64,000 bases of DNA from Orobanche coerulescens (GCA_033398695.1 CM065814.1:77766358-77830357); one strand, 5' to 3'. Shown: positions 11,732 through 24,956, counted from the stretch's first letter. Numbers and translations: made by a program. The notes: generated by a model not told the origin, from the letters alone.

Positions 11732-14700
11732 TCAGCTTGCTTCAGTACTAGATTCCCAATCTAGTAATCCAAGATCTCTGCTCAGCTCCAAAAATCTCTC
11801 TTCTGGCAAGGGTTTGGTAAAGATGTCAGCTATTTGATAGTCTGTGCTGACTCTTTCAACTCTAATACTTTTGTTAAGCACATGGTATCTGATGAAGTGG
11901 TGCTTAACATCAATGTGCTTCGTCCTTGAATGCAAAACCAGATTGTTGGTTATTGCAATAGCACTATTGTTGTCACACCAGATTGGAACTTCGTTGTCAA
12001 TGATATTATAATCCCTTAGCTGTTGCCTGATCCATAAAATCTGTGCACAACAGCTACCTGCAGCTAGGTATTCTGACTCTGTGGTGGAGATAGAGTTAGA
12101 AACCTGCTTCTTGCTAAACCAGGATATCAGTCTTGTTCCTAGGAATTGGCACGTTCCACTAGTGTTTTTCCTATTGATTTTGCAACCTGCGAAATCTGCA
12201 TCTGAGTATCCTGACAGCTCGAAGTTATCATCCTTGGGATACCATAGTCCAACATTGATTGTAAAATTAAGGTATTTTATTATCCTCTTGGCTGCATCTA
12301 GGTGTTATTGCTTCGGCTTGGACTGGAATCGCGCACAAACTCCAACAGCATAGGATATGTCTGGCCTGCTTGCAGTGAGGTACAGAAGAGATCCAATGAG
12401 TCCTCTGTAGTGGGTTGAGTCCACTGATATGCCTGCCTCGTCTGCATCTAGGTGAGTACTTGTGCTCATAGGAATTCTTGCTGGCTTGGCTGATTCCATT
12501 CCATATCTCTTGATAAGGTCTTTGGTATACTTAGCTTCGTTGATGAAAATTCCTTTTTCCATCTGCTTAACTTGTAGTCCGAAAAAGAAGTTAAGCTTTC
12601 CCATCATACTCATCTCAAATTCTCCTTGCATGAGGTTGGAGAATTTCTCGCATAATTCTGGATTGGTTGAACCGAATATGATGTCATCCACATATATCTG
12701 GACTATTAATATGTGGCCTTCGTGCTCTACTTTGAATAGGGTCTTGTCCACCTTCCCTTTGCAAAAACCATTCTTCTCAAGAAACACAGACAATGTTTCA
12801 TACCACGCTCTAGGTGCTTGCTTAAGTCCATAGAGAGCTTTCAACAGTTTATAGACTTTGTCTCCTTTGACAAAACCTGGGGGTTGCTCTACATAGACTT
12901 CTTCTTCTAGGATTCCATTTAGAAAAGCACTCTTTACATCCATCTGATATACTTCAAAATCTTTGAATTCAGCATATGCAAGGAATAGTCTGATGGCCTC
13001 TAATCTTGCAACAGGTGCATAGGTTTCATCAAAATCTATTCCTTCACACTGTGCATAACATTTTGCTACAAGTCTGGCCTTATTCCTAACAACAGCTCCG
13101 TCTTCATCACTTTTATTTTTGTACACCCATTTGGTGCCAATAACCTTCTTGTGATCAGGTCTGTCTGTTAGTTCCCAAACTTTGTTTCTTTCCATCTGCT
13201 CCAATTCCTCTTGCATTACATGTATCCAAGAGTAATCTTCTAAGGCTTGTTCTGTAGTTTTAGGTTCTATCGGTGACATAAAGCATGAGAACATAGCCAT
13301 TCCTGCTGGTAGGGTTGACTGTCTCGTCTTAACTCCATCAGTCAGCTTCCCGATAATTTGCTGGATTGGGTGATCTTTGAGCCATTTGGGGATATCGTAT
13401 TCTTCTGGGTCTGTTCCCCCTGTTGGATTGCTCTGGTGGATTTCTGCATCAGCTGGGTTCTGGTCTGCAACTGGATCAGCTACCGTCTTGTCATCTGCAG
13501 GTTGGATCTGATCTGCAGGTGAGTCTTTATCAGCTACGGCTGGATCTTCATCAGCGACAAGCTGGATCGGATAGGTTTGGTGATCTGTTTGATCTGCGAT
13601 TGGGTCTTGGCCAGTGCGGTTGGGTCTCAGTGAGTCTGCAGGTGAGTCCACCATTCCAGTGTCATGTACAATGACTTCTACAAGGGTCGCTGACTTGAGC
13701 TTGTTCTCAATTAGCTCAACTTGCTTCCTGTACTCAACGGTAGATTCATCAAAAACAACATGGGGTGTTTCCTCCACAACTAAGGTTCTTTTATTAAAAA
13801 CTCTATATGCCTTGCTTCCTTGTGAATATCCCATAAAGAGACCGTCATCAGTTTTAGCATCAAAGGCATTTAGTTGTGTTTTACCGTTGTTGTGGATGAA
13901 ACACTTACAACCAAAAACATGAAAGTAAGCAACAGTAGGAGTTCTATTGTTCCAAACCTCATAGGGAGTTTTGCCATGTCTCCTTACTATCATACTCCTA
14001 TTCTGAGTATGGCAAGCTGTGTTGACAGCTTCAGCCCAGAACCTCTTGGGCAGGTCTGCTTCTACAATCATGGACCTTGCTGCTTCCTTCAGGGTTCTGT
14101 TTCTTCTTTCAGCAACGCCATTCTGCTGGGGAGTCCTGGCTGCAGAGAGCTCATGCTAGATCCCATTCTGATCGCTGTAATCAGTTATCGCCTTGTTGAG
14201 AAACTCTCCTCCTCTATCTGATCTGATCTTGATGATGGATAGGGATTTCTCATTCTGGATCCTTCTCAACAGCTCAGGTAGCTTGGTCAAGGTTTCACTT
14301 TTCTTATAAGAAGATAATCCAAGTGTACCTTGAATAATCATCTACTATAACAAGTGCATTCTTTCGGCCGCTCAGAGTCCTTGGCTTGATAGGACCAAAT
14401 AGATCCATGTGGAGTAGATCTAAGATCCTTGTTGTGAGAGTTGTAGGCTGGACTGGCTTGAATGATGCTCTGGTCTGCTTTCCTTTCTGACATGCATCAC
14501 AAAGCGCTTCCTTCTTGAATGCTTCATTTGGAAGTCCTCTGACCAGCTTCTGAGAACTAATCTTGTTGATGGCTTTGAAGTTCAGGTGACATAGTCTTTT
14601 GTGCCACAGCCATCCGTTCTCAGCTACTGTCTTTGATAGAAAACAGGAGTTAGGTGTTCCTGTGTTCCAATCTACCATGTAGACATCTCTTCTTCTGAAA

Positions 14701-15059
14701 CCTTGGATCTTCACTTCTCCAGATAAGATATCTATCACCATACATTTCCAAATGGTGAAGACTACTAGATTCTTCTCGTCGCAGAACTGGCTTATGCTCA
14801 GTAGGTTGTATTTGAGCCCTTTGACATAATGAACTTTGGATATTACAATATTTCCTCGGTGCAGCTCTCCAAAGCCTTTTGTTTGTCCTCTAGAGCTATC
14901 TCCAAAGGTTACATCGGGACCTCTTTCTTTGGTGTATTTGGACAGCATCTTCTTGTTCCCAGTCATGTGCCTCGAGCATCCAGAATCTACAAACCATTCT
15001 TCACTTCCAAAATTTGAGCTTGTGGAGATGTGGTTGTAGTCCTTCCACCTTTTCTGCAA
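11732..15059 (-). pseudogene. Sire-1 pol (protease, integrase, RT, RNase H)
   Basis: Reads on the minus strand from the codon after a stop at 15060-15062. Protease comes first (WFVDSGCSRHMTG), then the pre-integrase zinc motif (HKRLCHLNF and CDACQKGK). The integrase core follows ([26 protein letters not shown]). The Ty1/copia RT has DVKSAFLNG and the catalytic YVDDIIFG near 12690. RNase H ends at DIFTKPLPEERF. Breaks: a one-base frameshift near 14305-14340 inside integrase, a TAG stop near 14157 and a TAA stop near 12303. The rest is open, so a working ancestor is recent. It would copy and integrate the element's RNA. Confidence 0.92.
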
Positions 15060-17115
15060 TCAGACAAGCAGAGATTTAGGTACCCAAATCTGTGTGGGTC
15101 CTTTGGGGTTAGCTATTTTCCTGGAGAATTGATTTCTCCTTCGATTGTGAAAGTAGTTATTATTATTATAACCCTCATAAGGTGTGTAAGGTCGAGGTCT
15201 GAATCTCCTGTTGGGATTGTATACTGGATATTCCTCAAAATTTTGATAGTGTGGGCCATTTCTAAATCTTGGCTGAGACCATTTATTAAATCTTTGAGGT
15301 CTCCACAATTGGGATAACCTTGAGGTTTCCATCTGCCCCTCCCATTTTGAAATCTGTTTTTAGGGAGTTGTTGGTAATAGTGGGCATATTGTCTGGGCTG
15401 CTGCTTTTGCCTGGGCCATTGCCTAGTCGCCTCTCTAGGTGGCTGCCTTGTGTAACCTGACTGCAGCCTAGACATGTGACTTGGCTGTTGCCTGTTTTTA
15501 AATATCAGTTTATATGTAGGCTCAACAGTCGAGATAATTGTTTCTCCCTTGATAAATTTTCTTTTAGAACTAGAGGGAGTGTGAGGATCATATTCAAGGC
15601 CTGATTTGGAATATAGTGGCCTCTTATTGGTACACAATTCTTCCAGGGTTGAAGACGTCTTCAGGGAGGTTATTTCATGCGCCTGAGTCTTATTTACCTG
15701 TGTCAGCTTAGTAAACTCGGTTTTGGCATGAGCAAGTGCAGCTGATTTTTCTTTAAGTAAAATGGTTAGTCTGTTTATCTCAGCTGTATTAACGTCAGCC
15801 TGGTTTTTAAAGTCAGGTGCAGTTATCTCAACCTTATTCAGTTCTAGGCTGAGTTTTTCGAAATCATTTTTCAGCTGCCTATTATCATCTTGCAGCTGAG
15901 TCTTCTCTGCTGATACAGTTTGGTGTGCAGATTTGAGTGTTTCAAAATCTTTAAATAACTGATTTACCGATTCGTGCAGATCCATATCTTGTGACATGGC
16001 TGAACTGTTATTTGAACCGGTGGGTTTAGAAGTTACCTCTTCATCAACTAGGTTTGCCATCAGGCAGTCATACTCTTCATCTTCATCAGAAAAGAATCCG
16101 CTGCTTGATTCGACATGCTCCTGGTCTTCTCCGATGAGGGCCTTTCTTCTATCTTCTTTTCTGCCCACCTCCTTCTTGCTTTCGTCCTTCTTGAGCTCAG
16201 GACAGTCCATTTGGATGTGTCCTGTCTTGTGACAATTGTAGCATTCTACTTTCCGACTTCCACTTTCTGGTTTCTTCTTGGATTATCCTTATATTTTTTC
16301 GTGTATTGGGAGTAGTTCTTTCTTAAGTTGATGAACCTTTTCATTATAAACGCCATTTCTTCCTCAAAATCTAATGGATTTGGAGGCTTTACATCAGATA
16401 GGCTCTTGGCAGGGGACTCGGCTGCAAATGCTATTCCCTTCTCTGCAGGCTCAGTCGAGGATGAACTTGGAAGCCCGAACTCATAAGCCTTCAAATCAGA
16501 GAACAGCTCTTGAATTTTTATTTTATTCAAGTCCTTGGACTCTCTCATGGTTATGGCCTTCATGCTCCATTCAGGGTTGAGAGATCTGAGAACCTTCAGT
16601 GCCATTTCCCTGTTGCCATAGGTTTTGCCGAGGGAGTTGATCTCATTAATAATCTCAGTGAACCTTGTATCCACTTGATCTATGGATTCGCCGTTCTTCA
16701 TTTTGAAATTGTCAAACTTTTGAATAGCGATTGACAATTTATTTTCTTTGATTAGCTCCGTTCCTTCACACATTAAAGCTAATGTGTCCCAGATTTCCTT
16801 GGCATTCTTGCAGTTCTTGATCTTGACCATGGTGGATTTGTCAAGAGTTTGATATAACACATCTCTAGCCCGGTTGTCAAGGTTGGCCAGCTTTCTTTCT
16901 TCGGGAGTCAGCTCTGTTCTCTTCTTTGGAATCTTCTCTGGCTTTCCTGCTGCGATCTCCTCTGTTGTGTTGTCCTTCTCGAAGATGAATGGACCATCCT
17001 CTATGATGCACCACATGTCGTCATGAATCGAAGATAAGTGTGCCTGCATCCTTATCTTCCACAAATCATACTCGTCAACTGAAAACACTGGGAGTCTAGA
17101 ATGCATGTGTTCCAT
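15060..17115 (-). pseudogene. Sire-1 gag
   Basis: Starts at an ATG at 17115 (MEHMHSRLPVF). The first part is the UBN2-type gag domain of copia elements, with WDTLALMCEGTE and SIAIQKFDNFKM. A one-base frameshift near 16262 breaks the frame just before the zinc knuckle CYNCHKTGHIQMDC. A long acidic and coiled-coil-like linker follows, then a Gln/Arg-rich nucleic-acid-binding tail. A second frameshift near 15330 returns to the frame that leads to WVPKSLLV and a TGA at 15060-15062. Pol follows directly in the same frame after that TGA. Gag builds the particle and packages RNA. Confidence 0.88.
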
Positions 17116-17181
17116 TATAAAGTAAGAGTAAAGATATATATATCTGATATAGATCTGGTTCGTGAAATAAATGAACCAACC

Positions 17182-17193
17182 TCTCCGATACCA
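17182..17193 (-). other. Sire-1 primer binding site
   Basis: The minus strand reads TGGTATCGGAGA two bases after the LTR end. It differs at two positions from the site complementary to plant initiator tRNA-Met (TGGTATCAGAGC). Confidence 0.85.
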
Positions 17194-17195
17194 CT

Positions 17196-18604
17196 TGTAG
17201 GTCACAAGTCGTCCAGGTACAAGTCTAGAGGGGGGGTGAATAGACTTGTAGAAACTCTTAAACTCTTTTTCACGAAGAGTGAGTTTCTACAGCTGATAGG
17301 TAAACAAATGACTTGGAGTCGTTTGTTCTTTAATATATGCAGAAGTCAGCTGATGACGAATAGAAAGCAACTAATGAAACACTTAACAATGAATGCAGCA
17401 GTTAAAGTATGATGCAATAAAACAGTAAAGAACGCAGGCAATTATAGTGGTCTCAGAGGTGGGGTAATCCTCTACTAATCCACTTTTCTCCAAACCAGTT
17501 GGAGATGAATTCACTACAATTCTCAACCAGTGATAAATATTACAGTGATTCAAACAAAACTACAACAGCTTCCAACCAGTGGAAATCCGTGCCGTTGTAC
17601 CACACTTGACTGCTTTACACCTCTTGATCCTCGATCCTCGGATGCCTTTACAGTCTCTAACTTCAACCAGTGAAGTACGCCGAACTCAAGATTATAGACA
17701 AGAGTTTTTGTCTTCTCCAACTAAGAGCTTCTTTAAGTATGAACTTTTAGAACCGCTCTTTTCACGATGCTATAGATTGCTTTTTGATTGCTTGAATGCT
17801 TTGATCGCTTGAAAGTATGTTCGCACCTGTGTTTGCTCAGCTTCAAATCTTCGGATATATATAGTTCACGATCTCTGAGCTTTTTCCTTGTAGCCGTTGC
17901 AAATCTTTTGAACAAATCCGTCCGTTGGAGGGAGACTTCTTTGTTTAATCTTTCTGAACGTTGCAAGGCTGGATTCCCATTATTTTAATCTATATTCCGA
18001 CCGTTGTGAAGACTCTGCATGTGATGCGCCGAATCTTTTGAATATAAAACGATTAAAGTCTTTAAGATGGGTCTGGATGATTTATTTAAATCATATCTCT
18101 TGCGGGAATCACTCCAATTTGTCTCTTCACGTTGCATGTGACTTTCCGTAATACTTGACTTTTCAACGCATGCTGACGTGGACTTGGAGTACTTGGCTGA
18201 TCTCGACTAGGCTGATGAGCAGTTAACTTCTCTGCAGTCTGGACCTCTCTGATGTTCACTGTTTATGTCTTCACTGATCAGGTGACTTGTCTGAGGTACC
18301 TAGGCTGCAGTCTGGTCAAACATCCCTGATAATTTTTGTTGACCAGAACAACTCTGACTTGACTCGGCTGATCCTCTCTGATGGACTTAGCTGTACTTTA
18401 GTACTTAGCCGATTTTTAGCCTAACTTAATTTTGGCCTATAGAAGATACTCATTTGGTTCTTCTTTATATTTTGCCAAGTTTTATACTTAACATATTTGG
18501 CATATGGAAGATACTCATTTGGTTCTTCCTTACATTTTTGCCAAGTAATAAACATTTGACTTTATATTAATGACATCATCAAAATCTAACAAGTATTCCT
18601 AACA
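17196..18604 (-). repeat. Sire-1 5' LTR
   Basis: Minus strand begins TGTTAGGAATAC and ends GTGACCTACA next to the primer site. It has the same TATATATA box (about 17855-17862) and layout as the 3' LTR, about 10 bases longer. The duplication TTACA lies just beyond at 18605. Confidence 0.93.
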
Positions 18605-18896
18605 TTACAGTCAGTACATAAGATAATATCTCACTTCGATCTAGTTCAATATATGCAAATATGCTAATGTATGTTAATAGTCAAGACCGACTAATCTCAA
18701 GCATACACTATAACCTTTCACATAATTTGTCTAATAATTATATAAGTTGTGAACTATTATATTATTTTATATGGCACCGATAATGTGATCTTCCATGTGA
18801 CACCAACATACCATATTACCTACAATATAAAATAATTAGATATTTCATATGCATAACCATAACATGAATAAATATCCAGAATGTGTGATTAAATAT
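18605..18896 (-). repeat. Cop1 LTR remainder after Sire-1
   Basis: AT-rich sequence that continues Cop1 after the duplicated TTACA. Beyond about 18896 it matches the Athila-like unit seen again at 22067. The outer end of the Cop1 LTR is therefore somewhere in this stretch; several ACA ends are possible and I cannot choose between them. No gene seen. Confidence 0.4.
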
Positions 18897-20921
18897 AATT
18901 AATATTCTCATAGGTAGTTACAGGAAAATAAGATAATACAAACATAAAGTATGCTTTGTAGTATACAACCCTAACAACATGTTCGTCTTGCACTCTAATA
19001 AATAGATTTTTTTGTAGACGTCAATAAGAGCACATATGCTTGCAATAAATGGGCGTCCCAAGATAATAGGAATATCCTGATCTTTCTCCATGCCAAGAAT
19101 GATAAAATCTGCTGAAAATATGAATTTATCAACCTTGATTATCACATCTTCTATTATCCCCTGTGGATGCTTGATGGACCGATCAGCTAATTGTAGTGAA
19201 ACTATCATTTCTTTTGCTTCTCCCAAGTTTTGTTTTGTGAAAATTGACAGGGGCATCAAATTGATACTTGCCCCTAAATCACAAGGAGCTTTGCCAATAT
19301 TCACTTCACCAATTGTACATGGGATTGAAAAAGTTCTCGAATCTTTTAGCTTGGGCAGCAACTTCTTTTGTAGTATTGTGCTACATTCCTCTGTTAACAT
19401 GGCAGTCTCATGTTCTTCAAGCCTTCTTTTGTTAGAAAGAGTATCCTTCATAAATTTGGCATAGCTTGGCATTTGTGCTAGAGCATCTGATTCAGATTCT
19501 TTTTTCCAGTTCTTGAGTTTTTGTTTCAAATGGTTTTCTACAGAAAGTTTGGGCAATTGTACTTCACTTCTTGTTGTGATAGCCTGGGCATTCTCCCTTG
19601 AATTTATCTTGGTATTGCTAGGTAACATGCATTGGGATCTTTCTGAAAGAATTTTGGCAATTTTGCCAACTTATGTCTCGAAATTTTTAATTGAAGCATC
19701 ATTTCATTGTCGATAGTTCAGTTGTTGTTTGGCTAGCTTCATGATTTCTTCTTTCCACCCGGGCTTCTTTTCTTGATTCGTTGGATTTAACACATTGTTT
19801 TTGTTTGCATAAGAAAAGTTGGGATTATTTTTGTACCCTGGATTGTATGTTGGCCCATAATGATTGTATGTTTGCCTTTGAAAAATTTTGGGCATATGCT
19901 ATTTGCTCTGGTAGTGGAAATGATGGCTCCTGTTGCACTGGGGGACATATAATGCTGGTATGAGTTGCTCCACAAATTTTACATGAAAGAGCTAAAACTT
20001 GTGGAGTTTGCACCGTCTTCACAGATTGAGGAGTTGGAAGAGACATGTCTTCGACTTTCTTTGATAAAGCTTCAGTTTTTGCCAACATAAGTGAATAAGA
20101 ATCCACTTCAAAAACATCATTTGGTTTCTTTTGGATATTTCTTTCCGACCACCTTGCACTTTTTTTACTTATAACCTCAAAAAGATTATAAGCCTCTCTC
20201 ATAGTTTTGTTTCCTAGTGAGCCTCGATTTGATGATGAATTGATATTTGCTCGGCATGTAGGTAAGAGTCCAAAATAGAAGTAATTGACTTGTGCACCCA
20301 AATTGAAGCCATGGTTAGGACATTTTCGTAGCATATCTTTGTATCTCTCCCATGCTTCGTGACATGACTCTGAATCTTGTTGACAAAATCTAGACATTTC
20401 GAATTTGAGTTTCGTCCACTTTAATTGGTGGAAAATATTTGGTGGTGAATTTCTGAATAAATTCAGGAAAATTTGTTATGCTTCGTGGTGGCAAAGTATC
20501 CAGCCACTCTATTGCTCGGCCCTTCAAAGTGTGCACAAAAATTCTCATTTTGATTGCCTCGTCATTTACATGTGGATACTTGAAATTTCCACAAATCTCC
20601 ACAAAACGTATGGAGATATGGATTCATGTCAGTTATCTCATAGAATGAGTTGTTGTTGGAGAAGAGATTTATGACATTCGGGCGAGTGTGAAGATTTTGT
20701 CGACTCCAAATGGTGGATAGATGACACTTGGTTGCACGCTCAATGATGGGGGTTCATGAATTCCCCAACGAGCATGTTGTCTTCATCTATTTCCGGCACA
20801 ATATGATGTTGTTAATATTGAATGGTTCGAGTATTGTTTTGTCATTTGGTATTCCCACTACTGGAGGAATTCTTTCGTTGTTATTTCCTTGTAGTAGACG
20901 TGGGTTTGGTTTGTCCTCCAT
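18897..20921 (-). pseudogene. Athila-like gag-protease, unit 1
   Basis: Minus-strand gag starts at an ATG at 20921 (MEDKPNPRLLQGNNE). It carries the Athila-type segments KGRAIEWLDTLPPRSI, HEAWERYKDMLRKCPNHG and a CCHC motif CKICGATHTSIIC. The aspartic protease region near the end has DLGASINLMPLS and IILGRPFIA. Several frameshifts and stops break it (near 20740, 20395, 19830 and 19700). It lacks about 150 bases between gag and protease that unit 2 keeps. No RT, RNase H or integrase follows, so the family looks non-autonomous. Confidence 0.85.
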
Positions 20922-21056
20922 TGATGGTGAGGAAAAATGCTCGTTTTTGTTCTCTTCGCCCCCTTCTGAAACTAAATCGCGATTTATACGTCCTTTGCAT
21001 AGACAAGAGCATCTACAACAACTAAAAAATTGTATCTATAACAATAGTCAATAATG
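20922..21056 (-). other. Unit 1 leader, truncated
   Basis: This is the non-coding leader before gag of unit 1. It matches the unit 2 leader up to AACACCAATACACTC and then joins the copia fragment directly. The primer site and LTR expected here are missing. Confidence 0.6.
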
Positions 21057-22066
21057 TAAGATTTCAAAATAACACCAATACACTCTGCAATACTTCTCAT
21101 CTTCCAAGGACTATGAACCATTAAAAGTCCAAAGACTTAATCTCACCACAATCATAGGAATCAACACTTATAATTTACTCTAGGGATGGATTTATAATAT
21201 GTGCTTTCAGTAGAACTTTCATAACTTTGTTTTCCCATTGAACCAAATTTCTGGGATCTCCAGTCTTCAAGGATGGTTATCATTATGCACGTTCTTTCAA
21301 GATGTGAATCTTAATTCCATCCCCTCTAGTAATTAATAAAATTGATCTATATTCAGAATTTTTATGAGTGGATCCGCCAAATTAACATTTGATCTCACAT
21401 AGTCAATAGATACAACTCTATTTTTGATCAATTGGCTCACGGTTTTATGTCTCCGACGAATATATATCTATTTATCATTATACATAAGGCTCTGTGCTCT
21501 TCGAATTGCAGCTTGGCTATCGCATTAGATCATACGGGCCCAAGCTTTTTCCAGCATGGAATATATTCGAGAAAGTTACAAAGCCATTCAGCTTCTTCTC
21601 TAGCTTTATCTAGAGCTATAAATTTTGATTTCATGATGGATGAGGCTATACAAGTTTGCTTGCTTTATTTACAAGACACAACTCCACCCGCAATAGTAAG
21701 TACATACACGTTTATAGCATAAGAATATTTCATGTCTGAAATCCAATAAATATCGGTATAACCTTCCAACACCGGAGGATATTACTGTAAAATAATCCAT
21801 AACTAAGGGTGTACTTTAAGTATCCTAAAACACTAATCAACGCATTCCAGTTCTCATTACTTTGATATGAACCTACGCAACTTGTTCACAGCAGATGCCA
21901 AATCTGGCCTTGTACAATTAGTAATGTACGTTAGGTTTACGATACTCTTGAATATTCAAGGTGAGCCACTAGATCATTTCTATTCTTACTTTACTGAATA
22001 CTGCCAGCAATGGATGTTTTAATAGATGGGATATCAAAATCATTGAATTTCTTGAGCATTTTCTCA
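21057..22066 (-). pseudogene. Captured copia RNase H/RT fragment, inner copy
   Basis: The minus strand encodes broken Ty1/copia RNase H: a SKFIALDKAREEAEWL-type motif near 21620-21580, and a final segment of the IDYVRSNVNLADPL type near 21420-21370. It also keeps the end of the RT region. The same fragment, longer, lies at 58427-60050 against the polypurine tract of the Athila-like element. It is joined on both sides to Athila-like sequence with no copia LTR. Stops and shifts are frequent. Confidence 0.8.
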
Positions 22067-24228
22067 ATAATTAATATTCTCATAGGTAGTTACAGTAAAA
22101 TAAGATAATACAAGCATAAAGTATGCTTTGCAGTATACAACCCTAACAACATGTTCATTTTGCACTCCAAGAATTAGATTTCTTTTGTAGACATCAATAA
22201 AAGCACATCTGCTTGCAAAAATGGGTGTCCCAAGATAATAGGAATATTCTGATCTTCCTCCATGCCAAGGATGATAAAATCTGCTGAAAATATGAATTTA
22301 TCAACCTTGATTATCACATCTTCTATTATCCCCTGTGGATGCTTGATGGACCGATCAGCTAATTGTAGTGAAATTGTTGTTTTTGAAAATTGACAGGGGC
22401 ATCAAACTGATACTTGCCCTTAAATCACAAAGAGCTTTGCTAATATTCACTTCATCAATTGTACACGGGATTGAAAAAGTTATCGAATCTTTTAGCTTGG
22501 GTGGCAACTTCTTTTGTAGTATTTCTCTACATTCCTTTGTTAACATGACAGTCTCTTGTTCTTCAATCCTTCGTTTGTTAGAAAGAGTATCCTTAAAAAA
22601 TTTGGCATAGCTTGGCATTTGTGCTAGAGCTTCGGCAAAAGGTATGTTGATGTGTAGCTTTTTGAAAATTTCTAAAAATTTATCGAATTGTGCATCGAGC
22701 TTGTGATTCTTCAACCGTTGAGGAAACGGGATTGATGGAACATAAGATTTCACAACAGCTGGACCTTTTTCAGATGAAGGTCAGATTCTTTTTTCCGGTT
22801 CTTGAGTTTGTTTATTTATTTTTTGTTTTTTTAGATGGTTTTCTATAGAAATTTTAGGCAACGGCACTTCACTTCTTGTTGTAATAGCCTGGACATTCTC
22901 CCTTGAATTTATCTTGGTATTGCTAGGTAACATGCCTTGGAATCTTTCTGAAAGAATTTTGGCCATTTGGCTAACTTGTGTCTCGAAATTTTTAATTGAA
23001 GCATCATTTCGTTGTTGATACTTCAGTTGTTGTTCGGCTAGCTTCGTGGTTTCTTCTTCCCACCCGGGCTTCTTTTCTTGATTCGTTGGATTTAACACAT
23101 TGTTGTTTTTCGCATAAGAAAAGTTGGGATGATTTTCGTACCCTGGATTGTATGTTGGCCCATAATGATTGTATGTTTGCCTTTGAAAATTCTGGGCATA
23201 TGCCATTTGCTCTGGTGGTGGAAATGATGGCTCCTGTTGCACTGAGGGACATGTAATGCTGGTATGAGTTACTCCACAAATTTCACATGAAAGAGCTAAA
23301 ACTTGTGGAGTTTGCACTGTCTTCATTGATTGAAGAGTTGGAAGAGACATGTCTTCGACTTTCTTTGATAAAGATTCAATTTTTGCCAACATAAGTGAAT
23401 AAGAATCCACTTCAAAAACATCATTTGGTTTCATTTAGGTATTTCTTTCCGACCACCTTGCACCTTGTTCACTTATGACCTCAAAAAGATTATAAGCCTC
23501 TCTCATAGTTTTGTTGCCTAGTGAGCCTCCATTTGATGATGAATTGACATTAGCTCGGCATGTAGGTAAGAGTCCAGAATAGAAGTAATTGACTTGTGCT
23601 CCCAAATTGAAGCCATGGTTAGGACATTTTCGTAGCATACCTTTGTATCTCTCCCATGCTTCGTGAAATGACTCTGAATCTTGTTGACGAAATGTATACA
23701 TTTCGAATTTGAGTTTCGTCCACTTTAATTGGTGGAAAATATTTAGTGGTGAATTTCTGAACAAATTTGGGCCCATTTGTTATGCTTCATGGTGGCAAAG
23801 TATCCAGCCACTCTCTTGCTCGGTCCTTCAGAGTGCACAAAAATTCTCATTTTGATTGGCTCGTCATTTACATGTGGATACTTGAAATTTCCACAAATCT
23901 CCACAAAACGATTAATATGGAGATATAGATTCTTGTCGGTTATCTCATAGAATGAGTTGTTGTTAGAGAAGAGATTTATGACATCCGGGCGAGTGTGAAA
24001 ATTTTGTCCACTCCAAATGGTGGATAGATCACTCTTGGTTCGACGCTCAATGATGGGGATTCATGAATTCTCCAAAGAGCATGTTGTCTTCATCTATTTC
24101 TGGTACAATATGATGTTGTTGATGTTGAATGTTTCGATTATTATTTTGGCATTCGGTATTCCCCCAACTAGAGGAATTCTTTCGTTGTTATTTCCTTGTA
24201 GGATACGTGGGTTTGGTTCGTCCGCCAT
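22067..24228 (-). pseudogene. Athila-like gag-protease, unit 2
   Basis: A second copy of the same gene, from an ATG at 24228 (MADEPNPRILQGNN). It has the same gag segments, the CCHC motif CEICGVTHTSITC and a protease region. The protease motif reads DLRASISLMPLS, with Arg where Gly is expected. A short deletion removes sequence around 22375. It keeps about 150 bases (near 22630-22780) that unit 1 has lost. Frames are broken near 24110, 23780, 23434 and 22770. The two units are close in sequence and have the same orientation. Confidence 0.85.
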
Positions 24229-24383
24229 TGATGGTGAGGAAAGAATGCCCGTTTTTGTCCTCTTCGCCCCCTTCTGAAATTAAATCGCAATTATACGTCC
24301 TTCGCATAGATAAGAGCATCTACAACAAATAAAAAATTGTATCTATAACACTAATACACTCCGCGACAATGGCGCCAAAAACA
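24229..24383 (-). other. Athila-like leader and primer site
   Basis: The minus strand reads TGGCGCCATTGTCGCGGAG (24377-24359), close to the tRNA-Asp type primer site used by Athila/Tat gypsy elements. It is six bases from the LTR end at 24384. The remainder is leader before gag. Confidence 0.8.
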
Positions 24384-24699
24384 TGACACGCATTTGGTGT
24401 AGCTTATCGCAAGTGCACAATATCGCATCAAGTAGTAAGTGGATTTTTTTTAGTCTGGTTAATCGATCCCACGAGGAAGTATGATTATTTATTGATTTAC
24501 CCATTATTTTTCTATTTATTATAGTAATTAGGATGACTGAAACACACAATTTAAAAGTTGGGTTTGGAAATTACAAGGAAATGCAATTAGTTCTATAAAT
24601 TTAAAGAAGTAAATGATTGCACTAATAAAATTATAAGATGTAAAATGAAATAGTTGGGATTACAAACTCAATTTATCATTTGTTATAGAAGATGTATAT
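24384..24699 (-). repeat. Athila-like LTR, segment 1 (3' end)
   Basis: The minus strand ends GCGTGTCA before the primer site. The stretch GTGCACTTGCGATAAGC just inside is typical of Athila/Tat LTR ends. It is interrupted at 24700 by the solo LTR Gyp3 after TATAT (24695-24699) and continues at 35960. Confidence 0.75.
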
Positions 24700-24956
24700 T
24701 GTAATGCCCCCGATATTTTCAGGAATATTACAGCGCCGTAAATCCTTTACATAAGAATTTACAAGGCTGAAGGAAAGAAAATACAATAACAGATACCATC
24801 ATATAAAAGTAACTGAATTAAAAATGCAACAGTTCTTGGTCAATACCAAAAATACAATATCCTTAAGAGGAATATTAATACATCACCGAAATCAATCATC
24901 ACAATGACAACGTATTCGAGTACTTAATAAAAATAACGCAAACAACAGACAATTAA
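24700..24956 (-). repeat. Solo gypsy LTR (Gyp3), segment 1
   Basis: The plus strand begins TGTAATGCCCCC, the 3' terminus of a minus-strand gypsy LTR. The large-LTR element interrupts it after ATTAA. It resumes at 33702 and ends at 35954. The duplication TATAT lies at 24695-24699 and 35955-35959. Confidence 0.82.

Larger units (their letters stand above)
6464..18604 (-). mobile_element. Sire-1: complete Sirevirus-type Ty1/copia element
   Basis: It has two LTRs (6464-7862 and 17196-18604), an initiator-Met-type primer site and a polypurine tract. The order on the minus strand is gag, protease, integrase, RT, RNase H and a third ORF. It is flanked by a perfect 5-bp duplication TTACA (6459-6463 and 18605-18609), so the borders are secure. 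The gag type, the long third ORF and the primer site next to GACCTACA place it in the Sirevirus (SIRE/Maximus) lineage. The coding regions hold several frameshifts and stops, so this copy is not autonomous. It inserted into the LTR of Cop1. Confidence 0.95.
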
